Shown here piece after piece: positions 1 through 5,541 of a stretch of DNA of 6,364 bases. The position numbers and the translations under genes are program-made. The DNA comes from Ruminococcaceae bacterium UBA6434 (GTDB lineage Bacteria > Bacillota > Clostridia > Oscillospirales > Acutalibacteraceae): the NCBI GenBank assembly GCA_002437245.1, contig DJOQ01000035.1, positions 1-6,364 of the forward strand. The letters are read 5' to 3'. Numbering within the stretch: position 1 is the stretch's first letter; each line of letters starts with the position of its first letter. Below the pieces are notes generated by a model, which had not been told where the DNA came from, ran no database searches, and saw only the letters and a program-made list of their open reading frames with translations.

Positions 1-104
1 ACATCATTGTCAAACCTACAATTTTGAAATTTCTCACGTTAAAAATGAGATTTTAAATTTCCCTGCCGCAAAGCGCGCTCTTTTATCGGCTGATTGACGA
101 GCCG
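1..104. other. Non-coding flank downstream of the sugar operon; no gene seen
   Basis: This AT-rich stretch lies beyond the GH2 terminator and shows no credible coding region. Two small inverted repeats are visible. One is CGGCT (87-91) with AGCCG (100-104), a 5-bp stem with an 8-nt loop directly next to the terminator U-tract. The other is TCTCA (32-36) with TGAGA (46-50), a 5-bp stem flanked by two AAATTT copies at 27-32 and 55-60. Neither is followed by a T-run in a position that would make a convincing terminator. Both could be chance in DNA of this composition. Confidence 0.5.
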
Positions 105-138
105 AAAAAGTCCCGTGCAAAACTTTTTCGCACGGGAC
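105..138 (-). terminator. Intrinsic terminator of the transporter-GH2 operon
   Basis: A perfect 9-bp inverted repeat, GTCCCGTGC (110-118) and GCACGGGAC (130-138), encloses an 11-nt loop. The loop can extend the stem by A/T pairs around one bulged C. Read on the minus strand, the stem is followed at once by five T residues (109-105). It begins 8 bases after the GH2 stop codon. GC-rich stem, U-tract and position together fit a rho-independent terminator. The plus-strand side has only an interrupted T-rich run, so efficient two-way termination is less likely. Confidence 0.9.
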
Positions 139-145
139 ATCTTCT

Positions 146-2410
146 TTATTTTTGCTTTTTCTTGATTTTATTGAGCCTTGCGTTTATTTCGAGAATCTGC
201 TCTTTGGTAAAGAGTCCGCCTGCCATCATACATACGCGCTTGACACTGAAGCCCTTGCCCATTTCTATTATATTTTTGTTGAGCTTCATACCCTTTGCCA
301 TATCCGCCATACCGCCTGTGGACTTGCCCTTGTTCTTTTTCATATTGGCGCGAACCATTTTAATGATTTTCAACGCGAGCAATTTGCCCTTTGCGGTAGC
401 CAAAATATCGCCTATGGTGTCGTTTATGCTCATATATCCGGGCGGAGTCTCGATTTCAAACCAGTTGATAACCGCGCCCTCTTCCTGCAATATATAGTCG
501 GTATTTACCTTATCTACCTTGCGTATGCGGCTCTCGTCGGTGCAGTCGCCTGCCTTGGCTGTCAGCACGGTTTCGCCCTCGTTCGGCACCGAGAAGTAAA
601 AGAACGGGAATTCTCCGCGCTTTTGCACGCCGAGGCTCTTGCCGTTTGCAAAAAGCTCTACCGACGGCTCGTTTGTATAAACGGTAACCTTTGTCACATT
701 CTCGGGGCGGTCAACATAGCACTTACCGCAGATGTGCACAAACGGCTCCTTTGAAAGCCATGCTTTGTAAGCGTAAAACGCGTCCTTTTTGTACTTTCTG
801 TCAAATGTGACAAGACCCTTGTGGTTCATTCCGTTCTCGCCGCCCTCGCTGCGTGCGTCTGCGGCAAAGTCAAACATATTCCAGACGTGGGTTGACCAAA
901 GCCACGGACGGACGGCAATCTGACGAATTACATCCTCATGATATTTTGCCTGATATTCTTCGGTGTAATCTCCCTGCTGCGGGTCGGAGGTATGCCAGTT
1001 AAGAGCCTCGCAGCCGTATTCGCTCATACCGACGGCACGGTCGGGATATTTTTTATGGAACTTATCAAACCACGGCCCGTACATATCGGTCTTGCCGCCG
1101 TACCAACCGAAATAGTGATTGTAAGACAAAACGTCGGGTATCCTAACATACTCTTCGCTCGGGTCGCACATACTGAGCACCGCTATTGTGGTGGGGCGCG
1201 TCGGATCCATTTTGTGTACAAGGTCGTTGAGCATACGGTGATTTTCGAGAAGTGACACGTCGGACGCTCCGTTCATTGTAATCTCGTTTGACAGACCCCA
1301 TACAACTATGCTCGGATGATTTATATTCTGACTTATAAGCTCCGTCATCTGACTTACGGTATTTTCTCTGCCGCCGGGCATATGGCGCGAGATATAGGGT
1401 ATCTCCGCCCAAACTACCATACCGCGCTCATCGCACAAGTCATAAAAGACCCTACTGTGCTGATAATGCGCAAGCCTTATGGTATTTGCGCCCAATTCGC
1501 ATATCAAATCCATATCCTCACGGTGCTCTTTTTCGGTGAGTGCGTTGCCTATACCGGGTCTGTCCTGATGACGTGAAACTCCGCGCAGAGGGTAAGGCTT
1601 ACCGTTGAGGATAAATCCCTTTTGCGGGTCTATGGAAAAGCTGCGGCAGCCGAATCTTACCGAAATTTCGTCTGTTTTTTCTCCGTCCTTCAAAAGCTCC
1701 GCTGTGAGAGAGTAAAGATACGGGTCCTGTGTGCCGTTCCACAGATGCGCGTTTTCGATTTCTATAACCGTCTTTCCGTCGGACGCATCGACGCTCTTTT
1801 CGCCAACGGGCTTTTTATCAGCGTCCGTTACGATAAAGTGAACCGTGCAATCAAGCGGATTTGTAACATAGGCGTTTATTGCGACAAAAGCCGACGAGCC
1901 GTTGACCGTAGGTATAACCTTAATACCCGGTGCGCCGTTATAATCCAAATCAAAATGACTTTCGTTAACTCCGATAACCGTTACGTCGCGGTAAATACCG
2001 CCGTAAAACGTAAAGTCGGCAACCTGCGGATATACGGTATCATTCGGGCTGTTATCGGCAAAAACAGTAAGCAGATTTTCCTCGGAAATTTCGGGGAGCT
2101 TCACACGAAATGTGGAATATCCGCCGTCGTGCGAACATATTTTTTCGCCGTTCCACCAAACTTCGGCACTGCTGTTGACGCCGTCAAACTGAAGATAATG
2201 TATCGGACTGCAGGAGAGCTCCGATTTTTTAAGTGACTTTACATAGCAGCATTTGCCCCTGTAATAGTCGTTTCCGCCGTCCTGACCGTCGGTGCCGTTC
2301 CAAGTGTGCGGCAGGTTGACGGTTTCCCAATCCTCGGGCAAAGCCTTCGGCACCTGCTGCGCCTGTTTTGAAAAGCGCCAATCCTTGTTGATATTTATAA
2401 TTTCTCGCAT
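146..2410 (-). CDS. Glycoside hydrolase family 2, beta-galactosidase-like, with helical C-terminal tail
   Basis: This is a 754-residue retaining glycosidase that probably removes terminal beta-linked sugars (galactose most likely; glucuronide or another hexoside is possible) from imported oligosaccharides. Domains in order: N-terminal jelly-roll (about 1-147, with NLPHTWN and DYYRG), Ig-like domain (about 155-257), TIM barrel (about 260-555) and a DUF4982-like beta-domain (about 560-632, VELFANGKSLG). Residues 650-754 form a Lys/Met-rich, probably helical tail. Visible active-site features are the acid/base Glu376 in WGLSNE, nucleophile Glu464 in MSEYG, and Arg312/His315 in NTIRLAHYQH. There is no signal peptide, so the enzyme should be cytoplasmic. 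The ATG at 2410 has GGAGG 9 nt upstream and the N-terminus aligns with a normal GH2 start. It follows the symporter gene by 26 bases, which indicates one operon. Family is certain; the exact sugar is not readable from sequence. Confidence 0.93.
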   Translation of the reverse strand: MREIININKDWRFSKQAQQVPKALPEDWETVNLPHTWNGTDGQDGGNDYYRGKCCYVKSLKKSELSCSPIHYLQFDGVNSSAEVWWNGEKICSHDGGYSTFRVKLPEISEENLLTVFADNSPNDTVYPQVADFTFYGGIYRDVTVIGVNESHFDLDYNGAPGIKVIPTVNGSSAFVAINAYVTNPLDCTVHFIVTDADKKPVGEKSVDASDGKTVIEIENAHLWNGTQDPYLYSLTAELLKDGEKTDEISVRFGCRSFSIDPQKGFILNGKPYPLRGVSRHQDRPGIGNALTEKEHREDMDLICELGANTIRLAHYQHSRVFYDLCDERGMVVWAEIPYISRHMPGGRENTVSQMTELISQNINHPSIVVWGLSNEITMNGASDVSLLENHRMLNDLVHKMDPTRPTTIAVLSMCDPSEEYVRIPDVLSYNHYFGWYGGKTDMYGPWFDKFHKKYPDRAVGMSEYGCEALNWHTSDPQQGDYTEEYQAKYHEDVIRQIAVRPWLWSTHVWNMFDFAADARSEGGENGMNHKGLVTFDRKYKKDAFYAYKAWLSKEPFVHICGKCYVDRPENVTKVTVYTNEPSVELFANGKSLGVQKRGEFPFFYFSVPNEGETVLTAKAGDCTDESRIRKVDKVNTDYILQEEGAVINWFEIETPPGYMSINDTIGDILATAKGKLLALKIIKMVRANMKKNKGKSTGGMADMAKGMKLNKNIIEMGKGFSVKRVCMMAGGLFTKEQILEINARLNKIKKKQK

Positions 2411-2419
2411 AATACAAAG

Positions 2420-2424
2420 CCTCC
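2420..2424 (-). promoter_or_regulatory. Ribosome binding site of the GH2 gene
   Basis: On the minus strand GGAGG is followed by a 9-nt spacer (CTTTGTATT) and the ATG at 2410. It lies inside the 26-base gap after the symporter stop codon. The GH2 gene therefore has its own strong initiation signal and does not depend on translational coupling. Confidence 0.85.
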
Positions 2425-2436
2425 GTGGCGATTATT

Positions 2437-3804
2437 TTAATTTTTAACTTTTTTACCCTTTTCCCTTGCGTTATCGTCGAGATTATAGAGGAAGTGCATA
2501 CTGATGAAGCTTATAATCGCTCCGATAAACGGGAGAAATGCGGTGACAAAATAAATTTTTTCGGGAACGCCCGGTGCCTGCTCAAGCGCGCCGAGGTTCT
2601 GATTGTAACCGGTTACGCCTATTGCGTAGCTTACTACCGCTGCGCCTACGCCCTGCGCTATCTTGCGGAACAGCGAGTAGGTGGCGTATATTGAGCTCTC
2701 CTCTCTGCGGCCTGTTTTGTGTTCCTGATAATCGATGCAATCCGCAACGAGTGCCCACATAAGAGTGAGGTAAAACGCCGCGCCGAACATCGAAACGGCT
2801 ATGAGGGCAATCCATACATAGGGATTTTTTATCCTGACAAATGCCGCAATACCTGCAGAAACGGCAGACAACAAAAACGGATATGTGCAAAGTTGTTTTT
2901 TGCTGAATTTTTTAAGCATGGGCTTTGCAAGCACAATTCCCAAAGCTACGGGGCAGCCTGCAAGCATTGTTGCAACGGTGATAAGCTTGGTGTTTTTGAA
3001 ATAGCACATAAATATATACGGCATTGACGTGGTTACGGTCATCATAAGCGCTAAGTAAGCGACGGTGCTTATGGTGGCGCCCATCATCGGCTTGTTTTTA
3101 AAGAATGACTTTAAAGTGGCAAAATAGTTGAATTTCCGCTTTTCGGCGGAAACCGCAGGTGCCACGCGCTCGGTTGTCATACGTCTGAGCAGCCAGAACG
3201 AAATAAGCCCTATGGCGCCCATAACGCCTACAAAAAGAATAAACAGCTCGCCTCTGGGGTTATCGTTTTTATCATAAACCAAAAGGGGCAGTAATATCAT
3301 AATCGGAATTTGAGCACACATAGCGCCGATACTGCGCCACGTTGACAGCGAGGAACGTCCCTCGGGATCGTTTGTAATACAGCTCTGCATAGAACCGTAG
3401 GGTACGTTTACACTTGTGTAGGCAACGCTCCACAGGCAGTAGATACCGAGACACATAGCGATTTTTACTCCGTACGGAGCATTGGGAGCATAGATAAACA
3501 GAGCTATGCTCGAAAGAAGCAGTACCGGGCTTGCCCATTTTATCCACGGCTTAAACTTGCCGTTTTTGCCCGGCTTTGTCGCATCGCAAAGACCGCCGAT
3601 TATGGGGTCGTTTATCGCGTCAAAGATTTTACCGAGCAAAATTAAAATCGCAAAATGCTTCGGGTCTATCTTCATACAAGTAACATAAAACAACATAAGG
3701 TAGCTGTTTATAAACGCAAAGCTCATATTACAGCCGAAGTCGCCAAAGGCATAGCCGATATTGTCGCGCATACCGAACGGGCGCAGGGTTTTGTTGTTGT
3801 CCAT
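2437..3804 (-). CDS. GPH-family sugar:cation symporter (MFS-type)
   Basis: This is a 455-residue integral membrane protein with the hydrophobic pattern of a 12-helix permease, matching the glycoside-pentoside-hexuronide:cation symporter family (MelB-like, TC 2.A.2). Family hallmarks are GYAFGDFG near the N-terminus, FDAINDPIIGG (61-71) followed by GKFKPW (82-87), VPYGSM (135-139 region) and ADCIDYQEHKTGRREE (354-369). Asp62 and Asp66 match the aspartates known to bind the coupling cation in MelB (Asp55 and Asp59), so Na+- or H+-coupled uptake is expected. The length is normal and the protein looks intact. The ATG at 3804 has GGAGG 8 nt upstream. It is the first gene of an operon with the GH2 enzyme, which suggests it imports the beta-galactoside or related oligosaccharide that enzyme cleaves. 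The substrate itself cannot be read from the sequence. Confidence 0.93.
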   Translation of the reverse strand: MDNNKTLRPFGMRDNIGYAFGDFGCNMSFAFINSYLMLFYVTCMKIDPKHFAILILLGKIFDAINDPIIGGLCDATKPGKNGKFKPWIKWASPVLLLSSIALFIYAPNAPYGVKIAMCLGIYCLWSVAYTSVNVPYGSMQSCITNDPEGRSSLSTWRSIGAMCAQIPIMILLPLLVYDKNDNPRGELFILFVGVMGAIGLISFWLLRRMTTERVAPAVSAEKRKFNYFATLKSFFKNKPMMGATISTVAYLALMMTVTTSMPYIFMCYFKNTKLITVATMLAGCPVALGIVLAKPMLKKFSKKQLCTYPFLLSAVSAGIAAFVRIKNPYVWIALIAVSMFGAAFYLTLMWALVADCIDYQEHKTGRREESSIYATYSLFRKIAQGVGAAVVSYAIGVTGYNQNLGALEQAPGVPEKIYFVTAFLPFIGAIISFISMHFLYNLDDNAREKGKKVKN

Positions 3805-3812
3805 AAAGGATA

Positions 3813-3817
3813 CCTCC
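3813..3817 (-). promoter_or_regulatory. Ribosome binding site of the symporter gene
   Basis: Minus-strand GGAGG, with flanking T giving GGAGGT, is followed by the 8-nt spacer TATCCTTT and the ATG at 3804. This settles the start: the reading frame is also open upstream of 3804 but has no Met codon there with a better signal. Confidence 0.88.
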
Positions 3818-3831
3818 GAATTACTGTATAA

Positions 3832-3839
3832 GTCCGGAC
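3832..3839. repeat. 8-bp perfect palindrome GTCCGGAC in the operon leader
   Basis: GTCCGGAC is its own reverse complement and lies 28-35 bases upstream of the symporter ATG, just ahead of its ribosome binding site. The flanks GTAT (3826-3829) and ATAC (3841-3844) are also complementary but are offset by one base, so the extended symmetry is imperfect. It may be a protein-binding site or part of a leader fold. With only 8 bp, chance is a serious alternative. Confidence 0.3.
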
Positions 3840-3886
3840 AATACCGATTGCATCGAGCAGCATAAAAGCACCCGTTAAAGCGCCGT

Positions 3887-3925
3887 TTTCTGTCGATACT
3901 TTGCGCATTTTTGTCCCGACAGAAA
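3887..3925 (-). repeat. 9-bp inverted repeat (possible leader hairpin) upstream of the symporter
   Basis: The arms TTTCTGTCG (3887-3895) and CGACAGAAA (3917-3925) are perfect reverse complements separated by 21 bases. In the leader RNA this gives a 9-bp stem with a large loop, about 80 nt before the symporter start and downstream of the predicted promoter. No T-run follows on the minus strand, so it is not a standard terminator. It may be an mRNA-stabilising or regulatory stem, or a bipartite DNA site. Confidence 0.5.
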
Positions 3926-3971
3926 GAAACGCCAGCCCTTTTGGTGCAGAACAGCCTTGTCCTTATTTGCT

Positions 3972-3981
3972 ATAGTACTAT
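3972..3981. promoter_or_regulatory. 10-bp palindrome over the predicted transcription start (candidate operator)
   Basis: ATAGTACTAT is a perfect palindrome that overlaps the last bases of the predicted -10 box (3980-3985) and covers the expected start point. A repressor bound here would block initiation, a common arrangement for sugar operons. No regulator gene is in the window. The sequence is AT-rich, so random occurrence is possible. Confidence 0.35.
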
Positions 3982-4007
3982 TATATATGATGTCCAAAAA
4001 AAAGCAA
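3980..4007 (-). promoter_or_regulatory. Predicted sigma-A promoter of the transporter-GH2 operon
   Basis: On the minus strand a perfect -10 TATAAT (3980-3985) follows a weak -35 TTGCTT (4002-4007, 3 of 6 consensus) across a 16-base spacer. The spacer includes a T6 run. The site lies between the esterase terminator and the symporter and predicts a start near 3973 and a leader of about 170 nt. The weak -35 suggests reliance on an activator or a modest basal rate; this is inference. Confidence 0.65.
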
Positions 4008-4056
4008 TAGGAAGTGATTGGATTAGGTGAAATCGTCAATTTAGGGAATGTTTACC

Positions 4057-4104
4057 AAAAAAACGAAGCCGCTTTCGGGCTAAAACCCTCTGCGGCTCCG
4101 TTTT
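4057..4104 (-). terminator. Intrinsic terminator of the esterase gene
   Basis: On the plus strand AAAACG (4060-4065) and AGCCGC (4067-4072) pair with GCGGCT (4092-4097) and CGTTTT (4099-4104), with a single A/C mismatch between the two blocks. The loop contains a small GGG/CCC sub-hairpin. Read on the minus strand the stem runs into seven T residues (4063-4057). It starts 4 bases after the esterase stop codon and insulates the sugar operon from the upstream unit. Confidence 0.92.
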
Positions 4105-4108
4105 CAAT

Positions 4109-5416
4109 TTATGAATGTGCTTCAAAGAACGCGAGCATTTCATCGGTCGTTTCCACGCTTTCGGGAAGATCGGGATAGGCGACGCTCGTTATATGCCCCG
4201 ACGAACGGTTTACGGTAAGCTGCCAGTCGCGGTACATATGCTCCTTGCCTTTTTCGGTCAACAGCTCATCGAGCTCGTCCGAAGCAGAGTGCAAAAAGTC
4301 CTTGACGCTCGTCACAATATATGCCGGCGGAATATCGGATTTATCTATTATCTCCTCGGGCTGCAAATACGGATAATACGGCGAATTTTTATAATCGTAG
4401 CCGAGATAGCAGGATAAAAGCGCGCTGTTAACGCCGTTTTTCATATCGAACATCCCGGAAATCAGCCCTATCGCCTTTATATTGAGTCCGGTGTCCGAAA
4501 CGCCGTAAAGCGATTTTAATTCATCACTCGTGTTTACCGCCGCGGTGTAAAATGCAAGCTGACCGCCGGCAGAATCCCCTACAACAAAGACTTTATCAAG
4601 GTCAAACCCGAAATTCCCGCCGTTTTCTGCCACCCAGCGGTACGACGCCATAACATCGCTTACCTGCGACGGATATGTTACATCGGGGCACAGGGAGTAA
4701 TTTATACATACAACTATGTAGCCTCTCTCTGCAAGACGCGACGCATAGACGCGGTTGACCTCTTTTTCGGCATACATAAGTCCGCCGCCGTGAATGTCGA
4801 TTATCACGGGCAGCTTCCCCGAGGCGTTTTCGGGATAATAAATATCCAGAAGATGGTATTTGTTGCCGTCCGAAATATACGGTATATCCTTTTTTACCGT
4901 AACACCGGCGGACTCGGTCTGTTTTTTAAGCCTGTTTGTGTCGTAATAATCCATATAATTCCACAGCACTTCGGCGGCAGACGCCACAAAGCCGTCGTTT
5001 TTTAACACGCCGTCGGCTGTGGGGTCGATTTTTACGGTGTCCGTATCCAATTTAAACAGTCCGTCAAATATATTTTTAAATCTTACTTCAAGCTCACCCG
5101 TGTTGACGTCACCGCCCGACAATACATCCTTTACAAGGCCGTAAAGGTCGGTAAACAGCGCGGCAATCTCACTTTTTACATCTATACCGGCATTTTCGGA
5201 GGCGTTTATTTTTGTATCGATAGCAGTTTTCTGCGACTCCACGCTGTCACGAAAAAAGCCGTCGGGAGGTACTTGATTGTATGCAGAAGAAGCGTCGGCA
5301 CGTAAAAGTGCTGCCGCTTCCTCTTTTTTTGCTATTGAGCCGCACTGCAAAGCGACAAGCACAGTTGCCGCCGCCAGCAGTATAACGGCCGTAATTCTTT
5401 TTAAAGCGTCTTTCAT
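4109..5416 (-). CDS. Exported or membrane-anchored alpha/beta hydrolase (HSL/acetyl-esterase type)
   Basis: This 435-residue protein is probably a carboxylesterase acting on acyl or acetyl esters, possibly on carbohydrates. The C-terminal half (about 176-435) is an alpha/beta-hydrolase fold of the hormone-sensitive-lipase type: oxyanion motif HGGG (209-212), nucleophile Ser282 in GDSAGG, probable acid Asp373 in VKDFLH and His408 in SGHIT complete the triad. Residues 8-24 form a hydrophobic segment after a basic N-terminus, so the protein is exported or anchored. Cys25 follows it, but the preceding ALQ is not a proper lipobox. Residues 30-175 are an extension rich in predicted helix that I do not recognise. 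The ATG at 5416 has an in-frame TAA two codons upstream, and starting later would lose the export segment. The Shine-Dalgarno is weak (GGA, 8 nt upstream). It has its own promoter and terminator, so it is a single-gene unit. The substrate is unknown. Confidence 0.88.
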   Translation of the reverse strand: MKDALKRITAVILLAAATVLVALQCGSIAKKEEAAALLRADASSAYNQVPPDGFFRDSVESQKTAIDTKINASENAGIDVKSEIAALFTDLYGLVKDVLSGGDVNTGELEVRFKNIFDGLFKLDTDTVKIDPTADGVLKNDGFVASAAEVLWNYMDYYDTNRLKKQTESAGVTVKKDIPYISDGNKYHLLDIYYPENASGKLPVIIDIHGGGLMYAEKEVNRVYASRLAERGYIVVCINYSLCPDVTYPSQVSDVMASYRWVAENGGNFGFDLDKVFVVGDSAGGQLAFYTAAVNTSDELKSLYGVSDTGLNIKAIGLISGMFDMKNGVNSALLSCYLGYDYKNSPYYPYLQPEEIIDKSDIPPAYIVTSVKDFLHSASDELDELLTEKGKEHMYRDWQLTVNRSSGHITSVAYPDLPESVETTDEMLAFFEAHS

Positions 5417-5456
5417 ATAAGTTATCCGTTATTTATTCGGAGGCGAAAACAGCGAA

Positions 5457-5517
5457 CCGATAAACATAAAAATGTCCGAAACAGGCGAGCTTTTATATTT
5501 TTGAGACAACTTATCGG
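5457..5517. repeat. 7-bp inverted repeat flanking the esterase promoter
   Basis: CCGATAA (5457-5463) and TTATCGG (5511-5517) are perfect complements, 54 bases centre to centre. One arm overlaps the predicted -35 box, the other lies downstream of the start point. A bipartite operator or a long-range RNA pairing is possible, but a 7-bp match at this distance may be chance. Confidence 0.3.
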
Positions 5518-5520
5518 CAA
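5492..5520 (-). promoter_or_regulatory. Predicted sigma-A promoter of the esterase gene
   Basis: Minus-strand -35 TTGCCG (5515-5520, 4 of 6 consensus) and -10 TATAAA (5492-5497, 5 of 6) are separated by the ideal 17 bases. The site lies just after the leuS stop codon and predicts a leader of about 70 nt before the esterase ATG. No convincing terminator separates it from leuS, so some read-through from leuS may also reach the esterase. Confidence 0.65.
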
Positions 5521-5541
5521 GAACCAAAAAACAATACATCA

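Larger units (their letters stand above)
3805..4108. other. 304-base regulatory gap between esterase and sugar operon
   Basis: From high to low coordinates this gap holds the esterase terminator (4104-4057), about 50 bases without clear signals, a promoter (4007-3980), a palindrome over the predicted start site (3981-3972), then a leader of about 170 nt. The leader contains a 9-bp hairpin (3925-3887), a GTCCGGAC palindrome (3839-3832) and the symporter ribosome binding site. No protein-coding gene is convincing. A run without stops begins at ATG 3908 and overlaps the symporter start out of frame. I found no tRNA, recognised riboswitch class or consensus catabolite-repression (cre) site. Confidence 0.7.

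Noticed and set aside
152..754. Plus-strand open frame of 200 residues
   Set aside because: It lies entirely antisense to the 3' part of the GH2 gene, has no ribosome binding site, and its translation shows no recognisable domain. The GH2 frame explains this DNA.
1622..2236. Plus-strand open frame of 204 residues
   Set aside because: Antisense to the 5' half of the GH2 gene, which carries intact family motifs. Its product is Arg/Cys/Val-rich without domain features, as expected of a shadow frame.
3723..3908. Minus-strand 61-codon frame starting in the leader of the symporter operon
   Set aside because: It overlaps the symporter start out of frame and lacks a strong ribosome binding site (only GGGA 6 nt upstream). 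The product has no recognisable features. Mentioned only as a possible upstream ORF in the leader.
3811..4056. Catabolite-repression (cre) site in the operon promoter region
   Set aside because: I looked for the TGWAANCGNTNWCA pattern on both strands and found no acceptable match.
5437..5443. GGAGG on the plus strand in the leuS-esterase gap
   Set aside because: There is no start codon at suitable spacing on the plus strand; the first ATG (5472) is too far and opens only about 10 codons.
5526..5531. T6 run on the minus strand just after leuS as a possible terminator
   Set aside because: No stable GC-rich stem precedes it; only 4-bp AT-rich pairings are possible.
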